DNA of 64,000 nt from Lignipirellula cremea (GTDB taxonomy: Bacteria > Planctomycetota > Planctomycetia > Pirellulales > Pirellulaceae). Of this stretch, positions 7,636 through 17,227 are shown piece by piece (the first letter of the stretch is position 1; each line of letters begins with the position of its first letter). The DNA is taken from positions 124,001 through 188,000 of the forward strand of contig NZ_CP036433.1 in assembly GCF_007751035.1 (NCBI RefSeq), read 5' to 3'. A program made the position numbers and the translations under genes. Under the pieces are notes generated by a model. That model worked only from the letters and a program-made list of their open reading frames with translations, did no database searches and was not told the origin of the DNA.

Positions 7636-10600
7636 CTAGGGCGAGTAGATGAACTCTTTCAGGTTGAACATGGTATGGGTCGCATCCTGCCAGACGGGAA
7701 CACTGGCGGGAATGCGTGCAGGCGATACGCCGCGAACGGCTGCAAAATCGTCGAGCGCCTCGCGCCAACGCTCGCGCTCTTGCGGTTGGGGCGGGCGGCA
7801 CAGCGCCAGGCGAAACATCTGCTCCAGGCGGGCGTCGGGATCGGCGGGGCCGTGCTCGACCAGTTGCTCGGCCCAATGCTGCGCCTGCTGCAGGACGAAC
7901 GGGTCGTTCAGCAGGGCGAGCGCCTGGGCCGGCGTATTACTGATATCACGTTTGCCGGTCGGTATTTTGGGCATCGGCTGGTTGAAGGTCGCCAAGAAAC
8001 GGGGCGGCTCCATGATGGTGATCTTGGTGTAGAGCGAGCGCCTTCCGTCGCCGTCGAGCGGTCCGCTGAAGAGCCGTTTTTGCGGGTCTTCGTTCTGACG
8101 ATGCGGATCGATGGGCGGCCCATAAAGGGTGCGATCGAGCCTTCCCGACGTCGCCAGCATGGCGTCGCGGATCGCTTCGGCCTCCAGCCGCCGCAAGGGA
8201 AAGTGATGCAGCAAGCGGTTGTTCGGGTCGCGGCTCAGCGCGGCCGCGGTCGCCTGGCCTGACTGGCGCCAGGTTTCTGTCAACACAATCGCTCTGATCA
8301 GCTGCTTAAGCGACCAGCCCTCCGCCATGAAGCGGCTGGCCAAGTAATCCAGCAACGCCGGATGCGAGGGCAAGTCGCCCAGTTGGCCGAAATCGTTCGG
8401 CGTGGCGACAATGCCTGTTCCAAACAGCCAGCCCCAAACGCGATTGACAAACACCCGGGCGGTGAGCGGATTCCGGCGACTGGCGATCATGTCGGCCAGC
8501 TCCCTGCGGCCGCTGCCGACGAGCGGCGATGCCTGGCTTTCTTCGTTCAGGCAGTCGCGAATTACCTTGAGATAGCCGCGGGGCACGGCCTCGCCAAGTC
8601 GATCGTATTCGCCGCGGAGATTCAGTCGGTAGTCGTAGCCGGGGTCGTTGTCGATCATGCCGTTGATCGTTTGCGGCGTCGGCAACTTCTGTTCGATTTC
8701 ACGATAGCGTGCGACCCGCCGCGCGATTTGCGGGGCCTCCATGTTGTTCGAAAGCAGCTGTTGCTGGAGCAGCCAGTTGATCAGCCGCACGTCGTCGGCG
8801 TCGGCTTTTCCTGCGGCCCAGTTGGTCAGCGCCCTGGCGAACCAGGCTGCATAGCGTTCGCCTACCGAGGAACGTTGGCCCGGCGGCGAGTCGGCGAAGA
8901 GTGTGTCAAAATGGGTCAGTTCTTGATCGGGCGGCTCGGGCGTGTCGTGGAGTAGCACTCGGGTCAGACCGAACCAGCTGCGCGGATCGTGTGCTTGCTC
9001 TTCGCTGCACGGTCCGCCCAGCCCCACGCGCGGCGGGAAGTTCGGGTTGCTAGTCTTGGTGGCCAGCTCCATATAAACATGGCGGTTGCGCAGCGAAGCG
9101 TTGTTGGCCACCGTCAGCCAGCCCTGTTCGCTTTGATCCAGGTAGCGTTGCCGTTCGGTCAAGAATGCATTATCGACAACCGTGCGATGGGCGGCGAAAT
9201 CGCCGCCGACGTATTCAAAGCTGAGGAACGCCTGCTGGAATTGCTGCAGATAGGGCGTACGCACGGCGCCGTTTTGCCGCGACGAAACGGCGTCGGTCTG
9301 CAAGCCGCCGGGCAACAGGCGGCCGATCGCTGTGGGGCCCGTCAGGGCGACCGTGAAATCCCCACACGCGGCCGGTTGCTGCAAACCGGCCCCGTCGATC
9401 GACCAAGAGGGCGCGACGCCGCGGCGAAAATCGACGGCCGTTTGATAATCACGCTCGTTCCGCGTGCGACGACGATCGCTTTCGGCCGCGTACTGTTCGG
9501 CCAGTTTCCGCCAACGCTCGCCGACCGCCGACGGGTCAGTGTCGCTTAGCTGCAGCCAGGGATAAAGCATGTGATCGAGCGCTGGCTTGGCTGCCGCCTC
9601 CGCCAGCAGCCGGCGCCAAACAACCTGCCGGGGCAAGCGATCGGGGCCCGGCGGGCTGTCGGTTGCGGCAGGGTCCCGCTCGGCGGCCGCCTGGGCCAGG
9701 TCGTCGAAAATCACCGACGTTTCGCTTAACCAAAGCTGGGCCAATTCGGCTCGCAACGCTTGCTTGATGGTACTCAGCTCGGCGATGATCGGTTCGTTCC
9801 GTTCCGGCAGATCGAGCGTATTCGTCACCCAGCGGGAGCTCATGAACACGCCGCCCAGGGCGTAATATTCGGCCTGGGAGATCGGGCCCAGTTTGTGATC
9901 GTGGCAGCGGGCGCAAGACACGGTCAGCGCCTGAAACGCCTTGGAGAACGCATCGATTTTGTTGTCCAGCATCTCTTGATGGATGCCGTCGAACTCGGCG
10001 CTGTCGCCATGCCGTTTTTCGCCCAGCTGATAGAACATCAGTCCGGCCAGCGATTCGTTCCGCTGATGCGGCAAATCGTAGCGCGGCCGCGGCAATAGGT
10101 CGCCGGCCAACTGCTCGCGAATCAGTTGGTCGTACGGCGCATCGGCGTTGAATGCCCTGGTCAGATAGTCGCGGTAGCGCCAGGCGCCTTTGGCGGGAAT
10201 ATCCCACTCGTATCCGTAGGTGTCCGTGTAGCGGACCACGTCCATCCAATGCCGGGCCCAGCGTTCGCCAAAATGTGGCGAGGCGAGTAAGCGGTCGACC
10301 TGTCGAGGCCAGGCCATAGGAGAATCGTCGGCGACAAACTGCTCGACCTCGGCCGGGTCAGGGGGCAGACCGGTCAAGGCGAACGATAGTCGGCGTATCA
10401 AGGCCCGGCGCTGGGCCCGCGGAGCCGGCTGCAGACCGCTTGCTTCCAGCTTGGCCAGAATAAAATGGTCGATCGGGTCGGCCGACCAGGCCTCGTTCCG
10501 CACCCGCGGCGGGGCCGATTCGACAACCGGCTGGAAGCTCCACCAGGCGCGGCGTTGCTCGAAACGCGCTTCCCACGCCAGGCGGGCCGCATCGGCCGCT

Positions 10601-11025
10601 GCCGGCGGATCGCTGCGCGGATCGGGAGCGCCGGCAGCGATCCATCGACAGAAATCGTCAATCACCGCGGCAGGCAATTTTTCCTTCGGCGGCATCTCGA
10701 ACGACTCGTAACGCAGCGCCGCCACCAGCAAACTTTTGTCGACCTGACCCGGCGTCACCGCGGGACCGCTCTCCCCGCCTTGCTGCAGGCCGCCGCGCCA
10801 ATCCAGCCGCAAGCCTCCGCCAGGCTTTTCGCTCGCCGCCGAATGGCACTCGTAGCAGTGTTGCACCAGTACCGGGCGAATCTTCGTCTCAAAAAAAGTA
10901 AAGTCGTCGGCCCCCGCCGCGATCGAACCAACCAGCGTCGAAAGGACCAGCATCGAAAGGACCTCCGGCAGCCAACAACATGTCCGCAGGCGGTGAGCAA
11001 GCCAAGCTCCAAGCGGGAATAGCAT
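7636..11025 (-). CDS. Planctomycete cytochrome protein, PSCyt1-DUF1549-DUF1553
   Basis: This is a 1129-residue protein with an N-terminal signal segment (VLSMLVLSTLVGSIAAGADD). Domains in order: a PSCyt1 heme domain with CYECH at residues 57-61 and LRLDWRGG; a DUF1549 (PSCyt2) domain with FGERWARHWMDVVRY and a second heme-type motif CARCH; a central region without a recognised family; and DUF1553 (PSD1) near the C-terminus (NPLTARVFVNRVWGWLFGTG). These proteins are abundant in Planctomycetes and probably act outside the cytoplasmic membrane on complex carbohydrates with a partner DUF1501 protein; that role is inferred. It is the first gene of the pair with 6111-7535. Confidence 0.93.
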   Translation of the reverse strand: MLFPLGAWLAHRLRTCCWLPEVLSMLVLSTLVGSIAAGADDFTFFETKIRPVLVQHCYECHSAASEKPGGGLRLDWRGGLQQGGESGPAVTPGQVDKSLLVAALRYESFEMPPKEKLPAAVIDDFCRWIAAGAPDPRSDPPAAADAARLAWEARFEQRRAWWSFQPVVESAPPRVRNEAWSADPIDHFILAKLEASGLQPAPRAQRRALIRRLSFALTGLPPDPAEVEQFVADDSPMAWPRQVDRLLASPHFGERWARHWMDVVRYTDTYGYEWDIPAKGAWRYRDYLTRAFNADAPYDQLIREQLAGDLLPRPRYDLPHQRNESLAGLMFYQLGEKRHGDSAEFDGIHQEMLDNKIDAFSKAFQALTVSCARCHDHKLGPISQAEYYALGGVFMSSRWVTNTLDLPERNEPIIAELSTIKQALRAELAQLWLSETSVIFDDLAQAAAERDPAATDSPPGPDRLPRQVVWRRLLAEAAAKPALDHMLYPWLQLSDTDPSAVGERWRKLAEQYAAESDRRRTRNERDYQTAVDFRRGVAPSWSIDGAGLQQPAACGDFTVALTGPTAIGRLLPGGLQTDAVSSRQNGAVRTPYLQQFQQAFLSFEYVGGDFAAHRTVVDNAFLTERQRYLDQSEQGWLTVANNASLRNRHVYMELATKTSNPNFPPRVGLGGPCSEEQAHDPRSWFGLTRVLLHDTPEPPDQELTHFDTLFADSPPGQRSSVGERYAAWFARALTNWAAGKADADDVRLINWLLQQQLLSNNMEAPQIARRVARYREIEQKLPTPQTINGMIDNDPGYDYRLNLRGEYDRLGEAVPRGYLKVIRDCLNEESQASPLVGSGRRELADMIASRRNPLTARVFVNRVWGWLFGTGIVATPNDFGQLGDLPSHPALLDYLASRFMAEGWSLKQLIRAIVLTETWRQSGQATAAALSRDPNNRLLHHFPLRRLEAEAIRDAMLATSGRLDRTLYGPPIDPHRQNEDPQKRLFSGPLDGDGRRSLYTKITIMEPPRFLATFNQPMPKIPTGKRDISNTPAQALALLNDPFVLQQAQHWAEQLVEHGPADPDARLEQMFRLALCRPPQPQERERWREALDDFAAVRGVSPARIPASVPVWQDATHTMFNLKEFIYSP

Positions 11026-11334
11026 CGATGCTCCCCTTAGGTTTAAGTGAAAGCGGCCGTTTTTGTTGGCGACGAAACTAGCAACGAAAAGTTTCTCAGC
11101 GGGGCGGGAGCAGGGCGAAAGCGGCGAATAGCGGGCCGATTCGATTCTAGCGGATGCGCGACGCTCGTTCCAACAAGACCCTGTCGCGACGGTTTCGCGT
11201 ACCTATAACCATGCTATCTCTCAGGACATTCTGTAGTTTTCCGCGCGAGTCCTCGCCACGAGCAGCAGCGGTGGCGGATGAATCCATCACCAGTCCAATG
11301 GCGATAGAATCGGCGGTAATGAACAACGGTTAGG
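11026..11334. other. Intergenic, promoter region of the DUF1553 operon
   Basis: No gene was found. The stretch separates the start of the large DUF1553 gene from the stop of the small ORF at 11335. A GGGGAGC lies just upstream of the DUF1553 start (about 11030-11036) and may serve as its ribosome binding site. No palindrome or repeat stood out. Confidence 0.4.
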
Positions 11335-11550
11335 TCATTCAACCTCGTCGACTTCGCCCGTCTCAATCAGGGCATTCGCCTCGTCGACTGTAAGTTGCCA
11401 CCTGCCGATTTCATCGGCGCTGTCTTCATTCTCGCTGGCGTCCTTGGTGGGCCACAGTATGCAGTCACCGGCGGCAGACTGGAGCCAGAGATAGGCGTTC
11501 TCGCCGGACTCGACCTTCGCGGATAATATCTCTTCGATTTTCGTAGCCAT
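11335..11550 (-). CDS. Small acidic hypothetical protein
   Basis: This 71-residue ORF (starts MATKIEEILSAKVESGENAY) is rich in Asp and Glu. It has a compact central segment, AYLWLQSAAGDCILWPTKDA, and an acidic tail, ETGEVDEVE. I do not recognise a family. The composition and an upstream GGAAC are compatible with a real gene, and no longer ORF competes on this stretch. It lies about 100 bases from the IS4 insertion, so its own promoter region may have been shortened. Confidence 0.5.
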   Translation of the reverse strand: MATKIEEILSAKVESGENAYLWLQSAAGDCILWPTKDASENEDSADEIGRWQLTVDEANALIETGEVDEVE

Positions 11551-11654
11551 GGCGTTCCTGTGTACCCTCAGTGGACAGGCCGAACCGGCAAACTACCGAT
11601 TTGTGAAATCTATAATCTTCAGCATACCCCCATTCGCGAGTCAATATCTGACGC

Positions 11655-13170
11655 GAATGGCACTCAATCCGCCTAAGTCCTTCTCGGGCTAGCGGATAAG
11701 TTGATATCGACAAGGAAGGGGCCTCGCGGGCATATTCTTTGGGAACGCTCAAATTCTCAAAGGCAAGGAGGCCCCTTCGATGTTCGATTCTTTTCGCTCG
11801 CGGTTGGCTGCGGCCCGACGTGATGATCAACTGTTCTTCGCTGCGCTGATCGATCAACAGACTATCCGATCCAGCTTTGGCGACGCAAGTACAATCCTCG
11901 ATTCCGCGCGAATTTACGACACCGCCGTCACCGTTTGGGTGTTCCTCTCGCAAACCCTCACTTCCGGCCACAACTGCGTCCAGGCGGTTGCCAAATTGAT
12001 CGCCTTTCGCGCCGCTAAAGGCCTGCCGATTCCTGCCGCTCTAAGCGGCGCCTACTGCATGGCGCGAGACAAACTTAACGAAGCCGGCATGCACCGCCTG
12101 GTGACAGATTCTGGCGCCGCGATCGAAGATTCCGTCCCCGATCAATGGCTCTGGCGAGGACATCGCGTTATCGTCGGCGACGGTTGCACGCTGACAATGG
12201 CTGACACTCCTGAAAACCAAGAAGCCTATCCGCAAATGGCGGGGCAAAAACCCGGCTGTGGATTTCCCATCATGCGGATGGTGGTCTTCTTCGGCCTGGC
12301 CACCGGCGTCGTGCTGGAAGCCGCCATGGGTCGCTATAAAGGCAAGCTGACGGCCGAGGTCAGCCTGTTCCGTGAGATCGACAAAATCCTCGAAGAAGAC
12401 GACGTTTATCTCGCAGATCGAGCCTATTCTGGCTGGTTCGACATCGCCCGGCAGCTGGCCCGAGGGGTGCATGTGGTGCTGCGAAAACATCAATCGCGAA
12501 GGACCGATTTCCGCACCGGCGTGCGCTACAGCAAAGACGAACACGCGGTGTTCTGGGACAAGCCGCCACGGCCTGCCTGGATGACCGCAGAAGAGTACGC
12601 CGGCTATGACGTATTCCTGACACTGCGTGAGATCCGGGTGCGGATCGCCACGCCCGGCTTTCGCACGCGTGAGGTCATCATTGTGACCAACTTGCTCGAC
12701 GACATCGAGTACAACAAGGAGGATCTGGCGGCTCTTTATCGTCGGCGGTGGCAAGCAGAATTAAATCTAAGATCGTTGAAAACGGTGATGCAAATGGACC
12801 ACTTGCGCTGCAAGCAACCCCATCGTGTGCGGAACGAAATCCGAGCTCACTTCACGGCCTATAACTTGGTCCGTCAGATGATGTGCGAGGCAGCGATCCG
12901 CGGCGACGTGCAACCCTGGCAAATCAGCTTTAAGGGGACGATGCAAACGCTTAACGAGTTGCTGCCGGTGTTGTGCATGACAGGGGACGCCGATCCGCTC
13001 TGCGACGTGTTTTATGATTGCTGCTTGCAGCATGTCGTTGGCAATCGCCCGGACCGCTACGAACCGCGAGTCCGCAAACGCCGGCCCAATCCGTACAAGC
13101 TCATGACCAAGCCCCGTCACAGCCACCAACCCGGCAAAGAATAAAGAGTTACGCGGATTGAATGCCATTC
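11655..13170 (+). mobile_element. IS4-family element, copy 1 (intact, 1516 bp)
   Basis: The ends are imperfect inverted repeats: GAATGGCACTCAATCCGCC at the left and, on the reverse strand at the right, GAATGGCATTCAATCCGCG. The element is flanked by an exact 11-base target duplication, ATATCTGACGC, at 11644-11654 and 13171-13181. It carries one transposase gene. An identical-length copy in the opposite orientation lies at 60266-61781 and encodes the same protein residue for residue. The intact duplication and identical products indicate recent movement. Confidence 0.95.
11780..13144 (+). CDS. IS4-family transposase
   Basis: This is a 454-residue DDE transposase. The catalytic segments are VIVGDGCTLTMADTPENQ (first Asp), VYLADRAYSGWFDIAR (second Asp) and YRRRWQAELNLRSLK, which fits the IS4 Y-(2)-R-(3)-E-(6)-K signature. 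The N-terminal part (MFDSFRSRLAAARRDDQLFF) is shared with the decayed copy at 30498-30798. The start is preceded by AAGGAGGCCCC, giving a good ribosome binding site. The gene nearly fills the element, leaving short terminal regions. Confidence 0.95.
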   Translation: MFDSFRSRLAAARRDDQLFFAALIDQQTIRSSFGDASTILDSARIYDTAVTVWVFLSQTLTSGHNCVQAVAKLIAFRAAKGLPIPAALSGAYCMARDKLNEAGMHRLVTDSGAAIEDSVPDQWLWRGHRVIVGDGCTLTMADTPENQEAYPQMAGQKPGCGFPIMRMVVFFGLATGVVLEAAMGRYKGKLTAEVSLFREIDKILEEDDVYLADRAYSGWFDIARQLARGVHVVLRKHQSRRTDFRTGVRYSKDEHAVFWDKPPRPAWMTAEEYAGYDVFLTLREIRVRIATPGFRTREVIIVTNLLDDIEYNKEDLAALYRRRWQAELNLRSLKTVMQMDHLRCKQPHRVRNEIRAHFTAYNLVRQMMCEAAIRGDVQPWQISFKGTMQTLNELLPVLCMTGDADPLCDVFYDCCLQHVVGNRPDRYEPRVRKRRPNPYKLMTKPRHSHQPGKE

Positions 13171-13413
13171 ATATCTGACGCTGATTCCATTTTGGCTCGC
13201 GCTGTTCGGCGCGGATGGAGCGAGGCATATCAACGCCGTGACGGCGTTTGACTTGGCGCTGGACATCTTTTCCTGGACGTGATTCAACTACACGATCAAT
13301 CGATGATCATTTATATTAGGAGTCGCGAAACACTGGCGATGGTAGTTCGACTTATCCCGTCGAACGCATCGATACCCCACCCACTCTTCGTTAATCTCCT
13401 CCAAAGGTCGATC

Positions 13414-13577
13414 ATGCTCAACCGCAGAAACATGCTCCAAGGAATGGCGTCGGGAGCCGGCTCGGTATTGGGCCTCTCGCTTTTTCCCGAACGTCTGCTG
13501 GCGTCGGCGGCTGGAAACGGGACTCCCAAGCGAATCGTCTTCTTCCTGCAGAACCAGGGGTTCGATCCGGCGACCTC
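13414..13577 (+). pseudogene. DUF1552 protein, N-terminal stump cut by an IS-A end
   Basis: From the ATG at 13414 the frame reads [20 protein letters not shown] followed by a Tat-like leader and [16 protein letters not shown], the typical opening of the planctomycete DUF1552 family. At 13578 the reading frame runs into an IS-A right terminus (GTAGGGTAAAACTATTCG) and stops at once. The remaining 350 or so residues are not found next to it. A DUF1552 C-terminus does exist at 63422-64000, but there is no proof that the two halves were one gene. Confidence 0.75.
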
Positions 13578-13690
13578 GTAGGGTAAAACTATTCGAACGA
13601 CGTTCAAAGGCCGGTTTTTTCGGACTTTGATCGTGGATTCCCTGGAAAATCTCGGCCGAAAGCCACGCTCAATCGAAAATTTTGCGAGTC
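13578..13690 (-). mobile_element. IS-A right-end fragment
   Basis: The terminus reads GTAGGGTAAAACTATTCGAA and the next 100 bases follow the right end of the full IS-A copy (AATCTCGGCCGA, CCACGCTC), with a diverged central part. That central part matches the second arm of the miniature element at 18561-18889 better than the intact copy. No transposase sequence remains. Confidence 0.75.
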
Positions 13691-14161
13691 GTCTCACGAA
13701 TTCGCAACCTGGGCATCCTCCCCTGCCAAAATCACCACCCTATCATCAAAGCAAATTTTTTTGGTCCATCCGGGATTATTGTGGGCGGATTTTATCTGGT
13801 CGCTTGTTCACTTACTTAGTAATCGCAGGACTTCTCTGAGTCGCCTTCGTCGGAGCCGGCCTTCGGTCGCTCGCCCCGCACGAGCGAAGCGAGCTTGGCG
13901 AACGAAGGCTGGCGGAGGCGACAGAACGCCTTTGTTGGTGGGGACCTGAGTGAGCGAATGTTCAGTAGTTCAGCCCGGTTTCCCACGGAATACCCGGAGG
14001 GACCAAATTTTCCACCTACCTTCGAGACGCTCACAAGCTGTGCACAACACACGACAGGCCTCCGTTGGAAATTACTTGCTGTCTTGACGCCTACCGTCTA
14101 GATTCAATCTCCCCGCTTGTCGCCCCGCCTTGCGTTACTCCCCGCTTGTGACTGCGCCGCC
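13691..14161. other. Intergenic with one large imperfect hairpin
   Basis: No gene was found. An imperfect inverted repeat runs from 13840 to 13922: GTCGCCTTCG...GGCCTTCG pairs with CGAAGGCTGGCGGAGGCGAC, with an inner GCTCG/CGAGC stem. It is followed only by a short pyrimidine stretch, so it is not a clear terminator; a repeat-type hairpin is as likely. Confidence 0.45.
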
Positions 14162-15934
14162 ATGAACGCCCTGTTCCGAGACACACTTCTCGCTGGCTCG
14201 TTGCTGTGTCTGCTGATCGGCGGTTCGTTCCGCTCGGTAGCGGCGCAGGATGAGGGGAAGTCGAAACGTCCAACGCAACAAGGCGCGGTTGCCCCGCCAC
14301 TGCATCAGCGGATCGACGATCTCATCGAGCGGCGGCTGGAGGAGTTAAAGATTTCGGCGGCCATGAGCAGCAGCGACGCCGAGTTCGTCCGTCGAGTCTT
14401 TCTCGATCTGACGGGCGTCATTCCTAGCGCCCGACAAGCTCGCTCGTTCCTCGACGATGCGGCGCCGGACAAACGCCAACGGTTGATCGACGCGTTGTTG
14501 GCCCGTCCCGAGCACGCGATTCACATGGCGCGGGTGTTCGATGTGATGTTGATCGAGCGCCGTATTCCGGCGATTACTTCGTACGACGTAGCGTCGGCGA
14601 CCTGGCGCGCTTATCTGACCGAAGCGTTCGCCGAGAACCGGCCGTGGGACCGGATGGTGCGAGACATCCTCGCCAGCGACGGAACTGGCGATCAGCATGC
14701 CGCGGGCGTCAAGTTTTACCTGGTTCGCGATGTGGCTCCGCATCAATTGACGCGCGACGTGGGCCGGTTGTTTCTCGGCGTCGATTTGCAGTGCGCCCAA
14801 TGCCACGACGATCCACGCATCGACGCCTACCGCCAAGCCGAGTACTTCGGCATCTATGCCTTTCTGGAACGGGTGACTGCGTTCCGCGACACGGAGAAAA
14901 ACGTATCGCTGGTCGGCGAAAAGGCGGACGGCAAGACGACGTTTGTCTCGGTTTTCACCGCTCTAAACGGCGAGACCTCGCCGCAGCTGCCCGGGGGCGA
15001 AATGATCGCCGATCCGCCGCTGGAGCGGGGCAAGGAATACGTCAATCCGCCCGGACCGAAGCAGCGCGGCATACCGGTCTACAGTCGGCGAAATATGCTG
15101 GCCGAACTGTTGCCGCGCGCAGAAACGGAGGGTTTCGCGCGCAATCTCGCCAATCGGCTCTGGGCGCTGCTGATTGGCCGCGGCATCGTTCATCCGCTTG
15201 ATCTGTATCACTCGGCCAATCCGCCGTCGCATCCTGAACTGCTCGAACTGCTCGAGCATTGGCTCGTTGAACATGACTTCGACATGCAAGGGCTGCTGCG
15301 AGAACTGGCGCTCAGCCAGACGTATCAACGCTCAAGCGTCTTGCCCGCCGGCGCGGCATCGCTTCCCGACGACTCGTTTGCGGCGGCTCCGTTGCGCGGT
15401 TTGACGGCGGAGCAACTCAGTTGGTCGGTCTTGCAAGCGACGGGCCGCGTTGAACAACACCTCCACCAGATCGCAGAGAAACAGAGTGCAGACAAAGCAA
15501 AGTCAGCGGATGCGACGCCGGACGATCAATCGGCGGACGCCATGCCGGCGTGGCGGCGACGTCTGACGCAATATGAGCCGCTGGAGCGGCAAGTGAAACC
15601 GCTCGTCGCCGTTTTCGCCGGCTTGCCAGGACAACCGGATGGTGATTTTCAGCCAGTCGTGGATCAGGCGCTTTATCTGCTCAACAGTCCCGCGATGTTG
15701 CCGCTGCTTAGGGATCCGCCGAGCACATTGCTGCCCCGTCTGACTGCGATCGCCGAGCCCGAACCGCTGGCGGAGGAGCTTTATCTGAGCGTACTGAGTC
15801 GGCGCCCCACCGCTGAAGAGATCGCCGAAGTGCGCCGGCTTGTCGAACCGCTGGCGTCGTCGGAGCGCCGCCAACCGCTGCTTGGATTGATTTGGGGATT
15901 GCTGTTGTCGTCTGAATTTCGCTTGAATCACTAG
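14162..15934 (+). CDS. DUF1549/DUF1553 planctomycete protein
   Basis: I choose the ATG at 14162 rather than the longer frame from 14117 because it starts a signal peptide (MNALFRDTLLAGSLLCLLIG, cut near SVAAQ). The product is 590 residues. DUF1549 covers about residues 40-260 (FVRRVFLDLTGVIPS, ENRPWDRMVRDIL, then CAQCHDDP as a heme-type motif). DUF1553 follows (FARNLANRLWALLIGRGIVH, LLRELALSQTYQRSS). It lacks the N-terminal PSCyt1 domain of the protein at 7636-11025. It is the first gene of a three-gene plus-strand operon with DUF1501 (18-base gap) and WD40 genes. Confidence 0.9.
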   Translation: MNALFRDTLLAGSLLCLLIGGSFRSVAAQDEGKSKRPTQQGAVAPPLHQRIDDLIERRLEELKISAAMSSSDAEFVRRVFLDLTGVIPSARQARSFLDDAAPDKRQRLIDALLARPEHAIHMARVFDVMLIERRIPAITSYDVASATWRAYLTEAFAENRPWDRMVRDILASDGTGDQHAAGVKFYLVRDVAPHQLTRDVGRLFLGVDLQCAQCHDDPRIDAYRQAEYFGIYAFLERVTAFRDTEKNVSLVGEKADGKTTFVSVFTALNGETSPQLPGGEMIADPPLERGKEYVNPPGPKQRGIPVYSRRNMLAELLPRAETEGFARNLANRLWALLIGRGIVHPLDLYHSANPPSHPELLELLEHWLVEHDFDMQGLLRELALSQTYQRSSVLPAGAASLPDDSFAAAPLRGLTAEQLSWSVLQATGRVEQHLHQIAEKQSADKAKSADATPDDQSADAMPAWRRRLTQYEPLERQVKPLVAVFAGLPGQPDGDFQPVVDQALYLLNSPAMLPLLRDPPSTLLPRLTAIAEPEPLAEELYLSVLSRRPTAEEIAEVRRLVEPLASSERRQPLLGLIWGLLLSSEFRLNH

Positions 15935-15952
15935 AGTGGAGTAGCACCACGG

Positions 15953-17212
15953 ATGTCGAACCCAACCCGGCTGACGCTTTCTCGTCGCGAACTGCTGGCC
16001 AGCTCGGCCGCGGCAGGGCTTGGCGCCGGCGCGCTCGCTACCCCGTTGCGAGCCAATTCGGCGACCGCGCCGCGCAAACAACTCCTTCTGCTGTTTCTTT
16101 CCGGCGGCGCCAGTCAGTTTGAAACCTGGGATCCCAAACCCGGCGCCAAGACGGGGGGACCGTATCGAGCCATCTCGACGTCGCTGCCCGGCGTGTCGAT
16201 CGGCGAACTGCTGCCGCATACGGCAAAGAACATGCATCGGCTGACCGTCGTGCGCAGCTTGAATTCCGGCATCGCCGATCATTTTCAGGGGCATTATGCC
16301 TTGCAGGCGGGCCGCGTTGCCAAAGGCTATCCTGTGCTCGGATCGGCGGTCGCGAAATTGCTCGAACGGCCCGGCGATTTGCTGCCGGGCTACGTCGTCA
16401 TCCGTCGCGACAGCCCGAAGGCTTACACCGACGTGGGCGACGCAGGGTTCCTCGGCGCCAAATACGAAGGCGTGCAGATCGTCAACAATCAACCGCCGGC
16501 GAACCTGGCGCCTCCGCAGAACGTCGAGCCGGCGCTGGCGGAAGCCGTGGAGCGCGTGCGGCAGGCGGCCGATGATCGCTTTCGGCGCAATCGCTACGCA
16601 AGTCCGATCGACAGCTACGGCACGACGTTTCGCCAGGCCCAGGCGTTAATGCAGCGCAGCGATATCTTCGATCTAACTCAGGAGTCGCCCGCCGACCACG
16701 AGCGTTATGGAAAGCACGATTTTGGCCAACATTGTCTGCTGGCGCGGCGCCTGTTGCAGTCGGGCGTAACCTGTGTAAAGGTCGTGCACTTCGATTGGGA
16801 CGCCCACCAGGACAACTTCTATTGGCATCAGATTCGCTGCGCCGAGTTCGATCGCACGCTGGTCACGTTGTTGGATGATCTGGATGAACGGGGGATGCTC
16901 GAACACACGCTGGTCGTGATCACGGGTGAGATGGGCCGCACGCCCCAAATCAACAACCTCGGCGGCCGCGATCATTGGGGCCGCGCCTGGAGCATGGCGA
17001 TGGCCGGATGCGGCGTGAAGCCTGGTGTGGTGTATGGCGCCACAAACGACACAGGCACAGAGGTAACAGACGATCCCGTCAAACTCGGCGATCTGTTTCA
17101 CACCTATCTGCAAGCATTGGGAATCGACTCGAGCAGCATGTACGAAGTGGGCGGCCAGACGAATCCTGTCGCCGATCCTGCAGCCAAACCGATCGACGCC
17201 CTGTTGGCGTAG
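15953..17212 (+). CDS. DUF1501 family secreted protein
   Basis: This 419-residue protein has a Tat-type leader (LSRRELLASSAAAGLGAGAL). DUF1501 landmarks are FLSGGASQFETWDPKP, DHFQGHYALQAGR, HFDWDAHQDN, LVVITGEMGRTPQI and GRDHWGRAWSMAMAGCG. It lies 18 bases after the DUF1549/1553 gene and 15 bases before the WD40 gene, so the three are almost certainly one transcript. The substrate is unknown. The sequence is complete, in contrast to the frameshifted relative at 19350-20752. Confidence 0.93.
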   Translation: MSNPTRLTLSRRELLASSAAAGLGAGALATPLRANSATAPRKQLLLLFLSGGASQFETWDPKPGAKTGGPYRAISTSLPGVSIGELLPHTAKNMHRLTVVRSLNSGIADHFQGHYALQAGRVAKGYPVLGSAVAKLLERPGDLLPGYVVIRRDSPKAYTDVGDAGFLGAKYEGVQIVNNQPPANLAPPQNVEPALAEAVERVRQAADDRFRRNRYASPIDSYGTTFRQAQALMQRSDIFDLTQESPADHERYGKHDFGQHCLLARRLLQSGVTCVKVVHFDWDAHQDNFYWHQIRCAEFDRTLVTLLDDLDERGMLEHTLVVITGEMGRTPQINNLGGRDHWGRAWSMAMAGCGVKPGVVYGATNDTGTEVTDDPVKLGDLFHTYLQALGIDSSSMYEVGGQTNPVADPAAKPIDALLA

Positions 17213-17227
17213 CGAATTCCTCCTTGA

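Noticed and set aside
13840-13922. Hairpin as a rho-independent terminator
   Set aside because: The stem is long and imperfect and lacks a T run on either strand.
15503-16492. A 329-residue open frame on the minus strand
   Set aside because: Shadow of the DUF1549/1553 and DUF1501 genes; the composition is Arg/Gln rich and unlike a protein.
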